Assembly: GCF_001029285.1 (NCBI RefSeq)
Contig: NZ_LDZY01000004.1
Coordinates: forward strand, 1-64,000
Reading direction: 5' to 3'
DNA from: Desulfosporosinus acididurans
GTDB lineage: Bacteria; Bacillota; Desulfitobacteriia; Desulfitobacteriales; Desulfitobacteriaceae
Length of the DNA stretch: 64,000 nt
Under the pieces are notes generated by a model. That model saw only the letters and a program-made list of their open reading frames with translations. It was not told where the DNA came from and did not search any database. Below, piece by piece: positions 33,845-42,984 of the stretch; position 1 is the stretch's first letter; each line of letters starts with the position of its first letter. A program made the position numbers and the translations under genes.

Positions 33845-35441
33845 TCTTTTGCTATTTCTTATAACTGTTTTTGTTCCCACAGCCCAAGGGGATACCGCCG
33901 AAAACGATCTGATGTCACAGCTTCGGCCGAAAGCTGTGATTCTTTATGAAAGCAGGATAAGGTTTGGTGAAAGTTTTCCTCTTGTTAGTGCCTTAGAAGA
34001 ATATTTAGGACACTTTAATGTTCAAGTTGAAGAATTAGAACGTTCAAAATGGACTCCCGGCAGTTTAAAGGGATTTGACTATATCTTTTATTTAGGTGAC
34101 AATAAGGCGAATCTGCCGAAAAGTATGCTTTCAGAAATGAGCAAAGCACGTAAATTGTTTTGGTTCGAGCAGAATATTCAACAGTACTCAAACTATAAGA
34201 AATGGGTCGGCTTTCAAAGTCTAGGTCAACAAAGTGATTTTGTATCGCTTCATTATCGAGGAGAGGATCTTCCCATTGATCCCGCTGCAAAATTCAATGT
34301 TGCCTATCCAGCTGGTGCGAAAAACCTAGTCACTGCCGATAATTTACAACATACTGTTCCTTTTGTTTGGAAAATGGATAATGTTGTATATGTAAGCAGA
34401 CTGGATTTTCAGACGCCTTTGAACTTAATTTTGGGCGGAATTTTAGAAGATACCTTAAGCGGGAATCTCGTTGAGAGTCGTCAAGTATTATTGAGAATTG
34501 AGGACGTTCAGCCCCTCACTCCCTCCGCTGCCGTGGCTAAGTTAATAACCACTTTAGCGGCCGCGCGAGTTCCTTTCGCCCTGACTGTGACTCCTGCCGT
34601 AAACGTAGGGGGAAAAACGGTTACTTTGGCAGACTATCCGCAATTAGTTAAAGTCCTTAAAACCGCTGAAGCAAATGGGGGATGCCTAATTCTCAAAGGA
34701 TATGAGGCCACGAATGACAATGAATTGGAGTATTGGAATACTGCTGACGATAAACCTCTTGCAGAGGACAAAGAAACTCTTGCTCTAAGCAAGATAAGAC
34801 AAGGCATTGAACTCTTAGCAGGGTTAGATTTGTATCCGCTGGCCTTTGAAGTGCCGGGTTCAGCCATGTCTCCCCGTGGCTATAAGACTTTAGCCCAGAA
34901 TTTTACGACGTTGTCCGGTCAGGTTCAGCTTTCTGATACCTCATCCTCTGTATCTGTTAACGTTCCTTTTACATATCAATCAAAACGGGCAGGGATGTTG
35001 GTGTATCCCAACAATCTTGGCTATTATGATCCGAAACTGTTAGACCCTACCGGAACGATTCTGGAACAAGCTCGTCAATTATCGGTGGTTTCTGATTGCA
35101 CTGCCGGCCTTTTTTTTCATAGCTACTTGCCGCCTGAAAAGCTGTTGCCTATTATAAAGGGTTTGAGCCAACTGAAATACCGGTTTGTGGATCTGCGAAC
35201 TACAACTTACCGGGTAACTACTCCTCATGTCTCGATTACAAGTGAGAATGGGCACCGCCGAATAAAATCGGATATTCCAGTCATATCCATTGACCAATCC
35301 CTAAGTGGTTTGAGATTATCAGTACGTAATTGGTTTTATGTACTGGCTTCGTTACTTTTAATCATTCTGTCACTATTTCTCTTGATCCTGTCTCGAATCC
35401 GTCGGAGCAAAAGCATTTTGTACGAAAAAAGGAGGAGTTAA
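33831..35441 (+). CDS. ydaL: YdaL-like exported DUF2334 protein of the exopolysaccharide operon
   Basis: A ~536-residue protein with an N-terminal signal sequence (MILASLLLFLITVFVPTAQG) and a C-terminal membrane helix (WFYVLASLLLIILSLFLLIL). Its body resembles the DUF2334/polysaccharide-deacetylase-like fold of YdaL (VLLRIEDVQP near residue 220). It may modify the polymer outside the membrane. ATG 33831, with GGAAG upstream, is preferred to ATG 33780, which lies deep inside ydaK. It sits one base before the synthase gene. Confidence 0.82.
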   Translation: MILASLLLFLITVFVPTAQGDTAENDLMSQLRPKAVILYESRIRFGESFPLVSALEEYLGHFNVQVEELERSKWTPGSLKGFDYIFYLGDNKANLPKSMLSEMSKARKLFWFEQNIQQYSNYKKWVGFQSLGQQSDFVSLHYRGEDLPIDPAAKFNVAYPAGAKNLVTADNLQHTVPFVWKMDNVVYVSRLDFQTPLNLILGGILEDTLSGNLVESRQVLLRIEDVQPLTPSAAVAKLITTLAAARVPFALTVTPAVNVGGKTVTLADYPQLVKVLKTAEANGGCLILKGYEATNDNELEYWNTADDKPLAEDKETLALSKIRQGIELLAGLDLYPLAFEVPGSAMSPRGYKTLAQNFTTLSGQVQLSDTSSSVSVNVPFTYQSKRAGMLVYPNNLGYYDPKLLDPTGTILEQARQLSVVSDCTAGLFFHSYLPPEKLLPIIKGLSQLKYRFVDLRTTTYRVTTPHVSITSENGHRRIKSDIPVISIDQSLSGLRLSVRNWFYVLASLLLIILSLFLLILSRIRRSKSILYEKRRS

Positions 35442-35442
35442 A

Positions 35443-36711
35443 GTGAGAAGCCTTACTTTGACGGATTGGTTATTTATTTCAACGGTTTTGGCCATTTGGG
35501 TGCTCCTCTTTTACCATGTGATTCTAACGTTTGCCGGATATCGCCGGTTTGTGGCATCATTTTCAGAAGAAGAAAATTCTCCGGGCATTAGTTTAGAGTC
35601 TTACCCGACAGTATCGGTTCTTGTTCCTGCTCATAATGAAGAACAAGTAATTGGCCGTACTGTAGAAGCTTTAGCAAGATTGGAATATCCTAAAGACCGT
35701 ATTGAAATCATTGTTGTCAATGATAGTTCCACAGATGGAACTGGTAATGTACTGGCCGAAAAACAGAAAGTGTATCCGTTTTTAAAAATTGTTACGATTA
35801 ACCCTCCTTTAGGAGCCAAAGGTAAGTCTAACGCCCTTAACCAAGGTTTTCTTGCTTCAAGCGGTGAGTATATTGTTATCTATGATGCGGATAATACTCC
35901 TGAAAGGCGAGCGGTTCGCAGATTGGTGGAGAGGATTGTAAACGATCCTGAACTCGGCGCTGTCGTTGGGAAGTTTCGCACGCGCAACAAGAACGCTAAT
36001 ATCCTTACCCGCTTTGTTAACATTGAAACTCTAAATTTCCAATGGACTGTTCAAGCGGGTCGCTGCAGTCTATTTGGCCTGACAACAATTACGGGAACAA
36101 ACTTTTTAATTAGGCGCAGCATCTTAGAAAAAATTGAAGGCTGGAATATCAAAGCATTAACCGAGGACACTGAGTTGACCGTTCGGTTATATGACGAGGG
36201 TTACTACATTACTTGGGTGCCTGATTCTGTAACCTGGGAGCAAGAACCGGAGAAATGGAGGATCTGGATCAAGCAGCGAACTCGTTGGGCTCGCGGAAAC
36301 TTAGGCGTTATTAATTACTATATTCGTAACATCTTTAAGTTAAGAAACAAACGTATCGCCGGGGACATTATTTATTTCTTTTTTACCTATGGTATTTTCT
36401 TCTTTTCGATTCTAGTTTCAGATGCGATTTTTCTTCTCGGTTTATTGGGAAGAAGCAATTTAACCCTCACAGGACCATTTACGATTATCTGGTTTATGGC
36501 CTATGCCATGTTTATCTTCGAATCGTTCATTTCTGTAAACTTCGAATCGGGTGAGGGAACATTCCTCAATCTTCTTCTTATTTGCCTTATGTATTTTACC
36601 TATTGTCAGTTGTGGCTTTTTGTCGTCGTAAAGGCAACAATTTCAGCAATTAGCGATCGGATTTCGGGGACCAATGCACGTTGGTATAAGACCGAACGGT
36701 CAGGAGGTTAG
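35443..36711 (+). CDS. ydaM: YdaM-like family 2 glycosyltransferase (cellulose-synthase-like)
   Basis: A 422-residue processive GT2 enzyme. One N-terminal membrane helix precedes the catalytic domain with VVNDSSTDG, the metal-binding YDADNTPE, the catalytic TEDTEL and the processivity motif QRTRW; three or four C-terminal helices follow (GIFFFSILVSDAIFLLGLL and others). It builds and exports the polysaccharide chain. GTG start at 35443 with GGAGGAG. It is the core enzyme of the operon, likely controlled by the YdaK-type receptor. Confidence 0.92.
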   Translation: MRSLTLTDWLFISTVLAIWVLLFYHVILTFAGYRRFVASFSEEENSPGISLESYPTVSVLVPAHNEEQVIGRTVEALARLEYPKDRIEIIVVNDSSTDGTGNVLAEKQKVYPFLKIVTINPPLGAKGKSNALNQGFLASSGEYIVIYDADNTPERRAVRRLVERIVNDPELGAVVGKFRTRNKNANILTRFVNIETLNFQWTVQAGRCSLFGLTTITGTNFLIRRSILEKIEGWNIKALTEDTELTVRLYDEGYYITWVPDSVTWEQEPEKWRIWIKQRTRWARGNLGVINYYIRNIFKLRNKRIAGDIIYFFFTYGIFFFSILVSDAIFLLGLLGRSNLTLTGPFTIIWFMAYAMFIFESFISVNFESGEGTFLNLLLICLMYFTYCQLWLFVVVKATISAISDRISGTNARWYKTERSGG

Positions 36712-36717
36712 GAAACG

Positions 36718-38760
36718 GTGTCTAAGAAACTTATCACACTAGCATTGGTGCTAATCTTACTTCTATTTCCGTCTGGTGTTAGGGCCGCTGAAGTGCCTAG
36801 GCAAGAACTATCTAATCTCACCTTATTTTCCACTGAGCAAGTATTTAAAGCGCCTTTCAATCAGGCAACGTATTACTTTACCTTACAGCCCTATTTTCAA
36901 GTCAGCGGACATTGCTTTTTGGACTTATTTTATACTCATTCCGATATTCTTGATTATGAAGCTTCCAACATTAGCGTTCTCCTCAATGGGATACCTATTG
37001 CCAGTCGAAGGTTTTCGCAGGAAGACACAAAAAATGGATCATGGCGGGTGGATTTGCCGGCTCGGAGCTTCGCTCAAGGAATCAATCAAATTCAGATTGC
37101 AACCAAACAGAGTACTTCCGGATCAAACGATCAGGACATTGACAATCTGGGTAATTGGGTTGTTCTTTCGCCCCATTCGAACTTACACCTCGAATTGACG
37201 GCAAATTCAATCGGTTTGTCCACATATCCGTATCCTTTTTTAAATCCTCTTGCTCAGAAGCCGGTGCAAAGTACGTGGTATTTACCAAACAATACTAATG
37301 TCGATGATATAAAATCCATGTTGGCGACAGCTGCTGATTGGGGTTCTAAAGAACCCTATCAGCAGCTCAAATTTAATGTTAAAGTTGGAAAAGATAATTC
37401 TGGAGACGGTGACAAGATCCTTTTCGGGCAGCTCAAGGAATTGCCCGGTACCGGGAACTCTGATTTACCGGCTCAGGTAGGCGTGCTTTCCTTCAACCAA
37501 AGCTCAAACGGGAACGGAGATACTCTGCTTGTCTCAGGAACTGACTCTTCAGGCTTAGCCAAGGCAGCGGCGTCTCTGAGCAGTCCTGATACGGTTAAAC
37601 AGATCAAGGGCAATACACTGATTGTTCAAAATGATCCCGCTGCCAACCGGCCGCAAAAACAAACCATCGGTTTAGCCGGTTCCTATACTTTATCTGATTT
37701 AGGCTACTCGGATATCGTCTTGGGTGGGGCATTTCACCAGCAAACCAGTATCGTCCTTAACCGCCCCTTAAATTGGCAGCCCGGAAGTTCCAGTTATATC
37801 AATGTGCATTTTAGGCATGCTGTACAATTGGATCCTGCCAAGTCCGCTCTCACAGTTTACATAAACGGGATTCCGGTAAAAAGCACTCCTTTAGATGCCA
37901 ATAATTCCGATCAGGGTGAACTTCGTGTTCAGATTCCGGCATCAGAATTAAATAAACCTTCATGGACCGTCAACTTTGCTTTTATGAACTATCTCAATGT
38001 TAATGGCAGCGCGATGCGTTATGATGAAGTCGCTTGGTCGGTTCTTTCTGCGGATACAGAAATTTATCTGGCTCCAGGCCCAATTGATAATTCATGGGGA
38101 CTGAAGGAATTCCCCACGATTTCCCGTCCCGGTCAGCCTTCTATACAAGCCACGATGTGGTTATCTCAACAACCGGATCAAGAAGAATTGACCTTGGCCG
38201 CGATAATTGCTGCCAGGGCAGCTCAAAAAGGGCAACAGGTTAATTGGAATGTTGTGTTGGGGGCAAGGACGAAGCAAATGGAAGATAACGGCCCTGTAAT
38301 AATGGTAGGATATACTCAGGAGAAAGAACGTTTAGAAGCGTTAAAAAAATATATTCCTGCCTGGCCTGAGCAAAATGGCAGTTATGAAGTTGCACCTTTT
38401 GTCAGCTTCATTCCAACTCAAAATAATACAGCAGCTCTTCTTGAGGCGGCCACATTGCCTTGGAATAAACAGCAGCCTCTTTTTGTAGTCCTTGGAACGA
38501 AAGCTGATTCCCTCAGTAAAGTGAGTGAGGTTCTTACCAACAGTAAATTAGCGGATCAAGTAACCGGACAACTAAGTATTATTTCCGCTGATGGAACCAT
38601 TACTTCCTTATCCCCGACAGTGGAAAATCAAAGAAATCAGCCCAACATTATTCAACAAAGACCTGTTCTCGGATACGCGGTGGTTGTAGGAGCAGTGTTG
38701 CTGCTCACCCTTGGCGGTTTATGGCTGATTCGAAGAAGGGATAGGGTGGGCAGACTATGA
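36718..38760 (+). CDS. ydaN: YdaN-like BcsB-family exopolysaccharide subunit
   Basis: A 680-residue protein with a cleavable signal (LITLALVLILLLFPSGVRA), a long beta-rich extracytoplasmic region with repeated BcsB-type carbohydrate-binding modules (e.g. ISVLLNGIPIASRRF and LTVYINGIPVKSTPL), and one C-terminal membrane helix (LGYAVVVGAVLLLTLGGLWLI). BcsB proteins guide the nascent polymer away from the synthase. GTG start at 36718, seven bases after the synthase stop. Overlaps the next gene by four bases. Confidence 0.9.
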   Translation: MSKKLITLALVLILLLFPSGVRAAEVPRQELSNLTLFSTEQVFKAPFNQATYYFTLQPYFQVSGHCFLDLFYTHSDILDYEASNISVLLNGIPIASRRFSQEDTKNGSWRVDLPARSFAQGINQIQIATKQSTSGSNDQDIDNLGNWVVLSPHSNLHLELTANSIGLSTYPYPFLNPLAQKPVQSTWYLPNNTNVDDIKSMLATAADWGSKEPYQQLKFNVKVGKDNSGDGDKILFGQLKELPGTGNSDLPAQVGVLSFNQSSNGNGDTLLVSGTDSSGLAKAAASLSSPDTVKQIKGNTLIVQNDPAANRPQKQTIGLAGSYTLSDLGYSDIVLGGAFHQQTSIVLNRPLNWQPGSSSYINVHFRHAVQLDPAKSALTVYINGIPVKSTPLDANNSDQGELRVQIPASELNKPSWTVNFAFMNYLNVNGSAMRYDEVAWSVLSADTEIYLAPGPIDNSWGLKEFPTISRPGQPSIQATMWLSQQPDQEELTLAAIIAARAAQKGQQVNWNVVLGARTKQMEDNGPVIMVGYTQEKERLEALKKYIPAWPEQNGSYEVAPFVSFIPTQNNTAALLEAATLPWNKQQPLFVVLGTKADSLSKVSEVLTNSKLADQVTGQLSIISADGTITSLSPTVENQRNQPNIIQQRPVLGYAVVVGAVLLLTLGGLWLIRRRDRVGRL

Positions 38761-39407
38761 AAATAATGGGAAAGGGCAAAGCGATTCTTATAGTTTTTAT
38801 AGTATTAGCAATTATAGCTGTTTCTTTGGTTCTGGTACTTTGGAAACAGAGGTCGGTTCCCCAAAATTATACATCGGTTCGTTATCTCGCGCCGCTGCCA
38901 AACTCGGAGCAACAGACGATCCAGAATTCCTTAGATAATTTTTGGCACGCATACTTCCTGCAAAATACTACCAAGGGAGATGAAAAGGACCCAGCTCCAG
39001 TTCCAAAATCGGAATCAATAAACCCTGTAAGCAGTGAAATAAAACCAACAACAGATACAACGACGAAATTACTTTATCCAGGCATACCCCAAGGGCTAGC
39101 GACTGTCCCTCTGAGCAATTCTAGTATCAAATTAGGCTGGGATCCTGCTCCGTATGCGTCAACTTATAACGTTTATCGCTCGACGAATCAGGAGCGAGGT
39201 TATCGTAAGATTGCCAACGTGAAGAACCCAGAGTATCTGGATACAGGACTTAATCCAGGTACCAAATATTTTTATAAAATTAGTTCTGAGAAAAGTACCG
39301 GTGTTGAAAGCTATTTTGCAAACCCAGTTGGCGCTGTGACCAATGCCTCAGATGTCTCGGATGATCCGGATGCTTCAGCCACAGCCAAGGAAACCAAAAA
39401 TCCGTAA
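38757..39407 (+). CDS. Membrane-anchored fibronectin type III domain protein
   Basis: A 216-residue protein: one N-terminal membrane helix (ILIVFIVLAIIAVSLVLVLW), a low-complexity acidic/proline linker, and one fibronectin type III domain (IKLGWDPAPYASTYNVYRST ... LNPGTKYFYKISS). It ends the exopolysaccharide operon (ATGA overlap with the BcsB-like gene) and is an addition to the ydaJKLMN set. It may bind the polymer or other surface proteins. A second ATG three codons in is also possible. Confidence 0.8.
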   Translation: MKIMGKGKAILIVFIVLAIIAVSLVLVLWKQRSVPQNYTSVRYLAPLPNSEQQTIQNSLDNFWHAYFLQNTTKGDEKDPAPVPKSESINPVSSEIKPTTDTTTKLLYPGIPQGLATVPLSNSSIKLGWDPAPYASTYNVYRSTNQERGYRKIANVKNPEYLDTGLNPGTKYFYKISSEKSTGVESYFANPVGAVTNASDVSDDPDASATAKETKNP

Positions 39408-39455
39408 AAAAGGAAGTGCCTTTCGCTTTTGCTAAGGCACTTCCTTTCTTGTGAT
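39407..39455. terminator. Terminator between the exopolysaccharide operon and the chemoreceptor
   Basis: AGGAAGTGCCTT / AAGGCACTTCCT with an 11-base loop and flanking A/T runs, usable from both sides. Confidence 0.85.
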
Positions 39456-39463
39456 GCAAGGTT

Positions 39464-41176
39464 CTAAACAATAAATTTGCCAATGACACTTTGAAGTTCT
39501 GTGGCTAAGGAAGCCAGTATATTGGCAGATGAGGCTATTTGTTCCATTGATGCTGCTTGTTCCTCGATGCCTGCTGATACCGTTTGGGCTTGAGAAGCAG
39601 TCTCCTTACTATAGGTATCGATTTTTTTGGCTGAAGTTGCCAGCTGCTGAGCACCAACTGACACTTGTTGAACCGTTGCTGTTATTTCTTCGATTTGAGT
39701 TGTAACAGACTCCACAAGTTTGCTGATCTCCTTAAATGATTGTTCAGCGACATTTACGACATCAAGGCCTTCTTTTACATTTTTAACTTCATGGTCCATT
39801 GCTGTAACTGTTAAATCGATGTTTTCATTATTTTGCTCAATAAGAGAAGTGATTTCTGTTGTCGATTTTCGTGACTGCTCAGCAAGTTTTCGTACTTCTT
39901 CGGCCACCACTGCAAATCCACGGCCATTTTCTCCTGCTCTTGCTGCCTCAATTGCGGCGTTTAAAGCTAGTAAATTGGTTTGTTCCGAAATTTGAGTTAT
40001 AAACTGAATGATGGTGCTGATTTTTTTGGAGCTGATTGAAAGCCCTTCAATACGTTCTTGAATGATATTTGTCCCATCACTGATGTTAGTCATCTGGAAG
40101 GTTACTTCATTCAAAGCCTTTTGGCCGGCTTGAGTTGTCATCAATGTTTTTGTCATCGAGTCGGAAATTTCACTGCTGCTGGCCGCAACTTCCTGTGTGC
40201 TGGCAGAAATTTGTTCAATAGAAGAAGTTACGTCATTAACAGCCATTGCCTCTTTTTCTGTCTCGTTGGCAACAAGCTCCATGGATGAAGCAATTTCATT
40301 GGCAGCTTGTGTGTTTTCTTCAATTATGGCACTAAGTTCTTCAGATGATGCAGTAACTTGTTGTGAGGTATGACTAACCTGGTTAACTAGTTCAAGGAGA
40401 TGTTTTTTCATGAGGTTAAAACTCTGGGCTAACTTACCTGACTCATCGTTTCCCTTGACTATAACATCTTCAACCGTTAAATCACCATTCGAAACTCGTT
40501 CTACCCCTGCTAAGACTTTCTTAAGGTTAATGGTAATTAAATTCGCAATTAGATAACTGATTAGAAGGCCCAAAAGAGCCGCGATGAGGGTTAAAACAAT
40601 GATGACTCTTTGGGCATTGCTATTTGTTGAGTCATTTTGAGTATAGATAGTATCTGCTTTTTGGGCACAGAAATCAGCAAGTTCTTGCAGGGTCGTGTTT
40701 ATTATATCGAGATGTGCTTGAGCGTTATTAGCGAAATATTCATAAGCCGTTGGATTTCCCTGGTTGGCCAGCGCTATTGCTTTTTGCTGTTCAGTTCTAA
40801 AGGCGGTTAGCTCCTGATTAATTTTCGATAATCTTTCTTTTTCATAGGAGTTATTAGCTAATTTCAAGTAGGAAGCATAACTTTTATCAAAGGCATCAGA
40901 GAGAGAAATGATCTCGTCTTGCAACTTTTTTTGAGTGGTTTTATCTTTGACTAAAAAATAATGAAAGGTATCTGCTTCATCAGCCCTGGACAAAGCTCGC
41001 GCATCATTTATGTATTTGACAGACAGAAGGTAATTTTCATAGATATCGTCCATTTGAGAATTGTCGACGGCACTAAAGTGGTAACCAACAAAACCCACTG
41101 CGCAGATGAACAATACCATGATTACGACCAAGGCTAAAATCTTTTTCCGAATTTCCCAATTTCTAAACCAACTCAT
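39464..41176 (-). CDS. Methyl-accepting chemotaxis protein under a c-di-GMP riboswitch
   Basis: A ~570-residue chemoreceptor. Membrane helix one ([21 protein letters not shown]) precedes a four-helix-bundle ligand domain, helix two ([21 protein letters not shown]), a HAMP domain and the signalling domain with [22 protein letters not shown] 41176, with GGAGGCGC upstream on the minus strand, is preferred to an upstream in-frame start at 41236. A c-di-GMP-I riboswitch lies ~210 bases before it. It is convergent with the exopolysaccharide operon. Confidence 0.92.
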   Translation of the reverse strand: MSWFRNWEIRKKILALVVIMVLFICAVGFVGYHFSAVDNSQMDDIYENYLLSVKYINDARALSRADEADTFHYFLVKDKTTQKKLQDEIISLSDAFDKSYASYLKLANNSYEKERLSKINQELTAFRTEQQKAIALANQGNPTAYEYFANNAQAHLDIINTTLQELADFCAQKADTIYTQNDSTNSNAQRVIIVLTLIAALLGLLISYLIANLITINLKKVLAGVERVSNGDLTVEDVIVKGNDESGKLAQSFNLMKKHLLELVNQVSHTSQQVTASSEELSAIIEENTQAANEIASSMELVANETEKEAMAVNDVTSSIEQISASTQEVAASSSEISDSMTKTLMTTQAGQKALNEVTFQMTNISDGTNIIQERIEGLSISSKKISTIIQFITQISEQTNLLALNAAIEAARAGENGRGFAVVAEEVRKLAEQSRKSTTEITSLIEQNNENIDLTVTAMDHEVKNVKEGLDVVNVAEQSFKEISKLVESVTTQIEEITATVQQVSVGAQQLATSAKKIDTYSKETASQAQTVSAGIEEQAASMEQIASSANILASLATELQSVIGKFIV

Positions 41177-41343
41177 ACATAGCGCCTCCAGATTATTGGT
41201 ATTTGGCAAAATTAGTTGAGTTATCTCGTCTAGCACTTTTACAGTTTTTTACTTCATACGTTTTTTTCATCATTCGCTTTAAGCGCAGCATCTGTTGCTG
41301 AGGTTTTGAGCCCTCCTTTTATTAGGATTTTAAGTGGAAATAC

Positions 41344-41375
41344 AAATCGCCACACCTTTGCGGTATGGCGATTTG
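41344..41375 (-). terminator. Expression-platform hairpin of the c-di-GMP riboswitch
   Basis: AAATCGCCATACC...GGTGTGGCGATTT is a strong stem, but no good T-run follows on the minus strand, so the switching mechanism is unclear. Confidence 0.5.
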
Positions 41376-41380
41376 AGCGT

Positions 41381-41462
41381 TTCGGAAGCTTGGCAGTCAT
41401 CAGCTTAACTGGAAGACCCATAGCTTTGCGTCCTTGGCTTTCGCCAAGTTTGCCTTTATCGT
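41381..41462 (-). ncRNA. c-di-GMP-I (GEMM) riboswitch aptamer
   Basis: On the minus strand: AAAGGCAAACTTGGCGAAAG, then CCAAGGACGCAAAGCTATGG, a GTCTTCCAGTTAAGC stretch and a closing GACTGCCAAGCTTCC. These are the conserved P1a/P1b features of the GEMM-I class, including the GNRA tetraloop and GGACGCAAAGC. A 70-codon frame across it is a shadow. Confidence 0.92.
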
Positions 41463-41476
41463 CCATCCCATAATTT

Positions 41477-41757
41477 TTTGTACAGAACTCTTTCGTATAG
41501 TTATAATACTACCTTTAATTTCTCGAATGTTGATGTTGACAGTATCTTAATGACTTTATCAAAATTCATTAAACTATAGCATCGTATCATTCAAAATGGT
41601 GTTATAACTCCATCATTTATATTCCTTGTTTTCCTTTAAGATTAAGCGTTATCAACAATTGAAGCAAAACCTTGATAGAACAATCACACTTTAGTCACGA
41701 AAATACCAAATGTCTGGTTTAGAGTAACGTTAGGACAAAAAGGAGGTGAGTTGAACC
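41477..41757 (+). other. Intergenic region between divergent chemoreceptor leader and SHOCT gene
   Basis: AT-rich with no gene. It should hold the promoter of the riboswitch-chemoreceptor transcript (minus) and that of the SHOCT gene (plus); AAAGGAGGTG at 41740-41749 is the ribosome site of the latter. Confidence 0.5.
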
Positions 41758-42120
41758 ATGAATTCCTACAGCGGAGGCTTTAGTTTTGGAAGTGGTCAGG
41801 GGCATATTTCGCCTATTCCCAATGCTCCTGGTTCGAATTTTTCTGTCCCCAATAGTGGCGGCAGCAATGTAATAGGTAACGGTTTAAACGTTTACGCCTT
41901 AATTAACATGGGGTTGCATTTTATTCTCGTAATCGCTGTTCTTCTGCTAATATTCTATACTGTTAAACACTTAAGCAAACTTCTCCTTTCAGTTAATAAA
42001 CAGAGTGATAAAGCTCTTGAATTGCTGAATGAGCGCTATGCCCGCGGAGAAATTGATACGGAGGATTATATTACAAGGAAAAAGATGTTAGGCTGCATGT
42101 CTGAAACGAAGACAGGTTAA
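41758..42120 (+). CDS. Small membrane protein with SHOCT domain
   Basis: A 120-residue protein: a glycine/serine/asparagine-rich N-terminal third (SYSGGFSFGSGQGHISPIPN), one membrane helix (LINMGLHFILVIAVLLLIFY), and a C-terminal short SHOCT-type domain (LLNERYARGEIDTEDYITRKKML). SHOCT motifs are oligomerisation or interaction modules at the ends of many membrane proteins. Function unknown. Strong ribosome site AAAGGAGGTG; single gene with its own hairpin downstream. Confidence 0.85.
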   Translation: MNSYSGGFSFGSGQGHISPIPNAPGSNFSVPNSGGSNVIGNGLNVYALINMGLHFILVIAVLLLIFYTVKHLSKLLLSVNKQSDKALELLNERYARGEIDTEDYITRKKMLGCMSETKTG

Positions 42121-42159
42121 CAAGAATCAGGAACCAAGACGTTATAAATAAAATTTGCT

Positions 42160-42199
42160 GCCCAAGAATCTTCCGAATGCGGAGTGCTTCTTGGGCTTT
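42160..42199 (+). terminator. Hairpin after the SHOCT gene
   Basis: CCCAAGAA...TTCTTGGG with an internal TCCG/CGGA stem, followed by CTTTAT. Confidence 0.7.
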
Positions 42200-42381
42200 A
42201 TCCAGTTTTTAAGACCCGCACTCCTTGTAAGTGGGGGGAGGTCCTTCGTTAACTTCAGGTGAGGTAGAGTCCTCCTTCGCCGCTAAGTATTCCTATTGGG
42301 AAAGGCGGCTCGGCAATAATGTTCACTGGACATTATTGTATCTGAAGCCTTGATGTTCAGCTTTAGCTGAACGAGTTCGCT
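42200..42381. repeat. Palindromic repeat element, long subfamily, copy 2
   Basis: From ATCCAGTTTTTAAGACCCG to GAACGAGTTCGC. Includes the long-subfamily insert (GGAAAGGCGGCTCGGCAATA and the palindrome around TTCACTGGAC) and GTTCAGCTTTAGCTGAAC. Confidence 0.85.
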
Positions 42382-42404
42382 TTGCTCAGAACCTGTAAAC
42401 AATA

Positions 42405-42456
42405 TTGACAGTAATAGAAAAAATAACTATTATAATAGTTAGTCGACTAACTATTA
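42405..42456 (+). promoter_or_regulatory. MarR-gene promoter with a 24-bp perfect palindrome
   Basis: TTGACA (42405-42410), 17-base spacer, TATTAT (42428-42433). A perfect 24-bp palindrome (42433-42456, core AGTTAGTCGACTAACT) starts at the -10 box and covers the likely transcription start, a typical site for MarR autorepression. Confidence 0.8.
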
Positions 42457-42489
42457 GTCGTAAAACTATATGTACTGGAGCGAATTTTT

Positions 42490-42984
42490 TTGGGATTTGA
42501 ATTCAATTCACTTGAATGGTTATTCCCTGTATTTGACCGCATGCATCATAATTGTTTAAAAGAAGAAATTGTAAAGAGGGGGTTAGGCGAAGTAAGTAAC
42601 CCACAAATTTTGTTTGTGCTTAAAAATGAAATGAATAATATGTCAGCATCGCAGAAGGAATTGGCAGAAATAATCGGAATTAGTCCACCAACTATTGCAA
42701 TATCTATCAAGCGGATGAAAAAATCCGGGCTTATCTATCAGTACCCGGATGAAAAAGATTCTAGACGCAATCTCATAAAGCTTTCTGAAAAGGGATTGGC
42801 CTACATAGAAGAATGCGAGAGCGCTTTTAACAAAGTGGATAGAGCGATGCTTATGGGGTTCACAGAAACTGAACGCGAACAAATGAAACAATTTTATTGT
42901 CGTATGATTAGCAACCTTGAATCTTTGGGGGCAAAACCTCCAGCTCAATTTAAAAAGGAGCATGGTACGAACGATGGAAATTAA
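42490..42984 (+). CDS. MarR-family transcriptional regulator
   Basis: A 164-residue winged-helix protein. It shows the recognition-helix region SQKELAEIIGISPPTIAISIKRM followed by the wing GLIYQYPDEKDSRRNLIKLSEKG, characteristic of MarR proteins. TTG start at 42490 with TGGAG nine bases before it. It overlaps the efflux gene downstream and faces a perfect palindrome over its promoter, so it most likely represses the pair until an inducing drug or metabolite binds. Confidence 0.92.
   Translation: MGFEFNSLEWLFPVFDRMHHNCLKEEIVKRGLGEVSNPQILFVLKNEMNNMSASQKELAEIIGISPPTIAISIKRMKKSGLIYQYPDEKDSRRNLIKLSEKGLAYIEECESAFNKVDRAMLMGFTETEREQMKQFYCRMISNLESLGAKPPAQFKKEHGTNDGN

Noticed and set aside
41254-41466. 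70-codon minus-strand frame
   Set aside because: It runs through the c-di-GMP-I riboswitch and its hairpin; the RNA explains the conservation, and no ribosome site is present.
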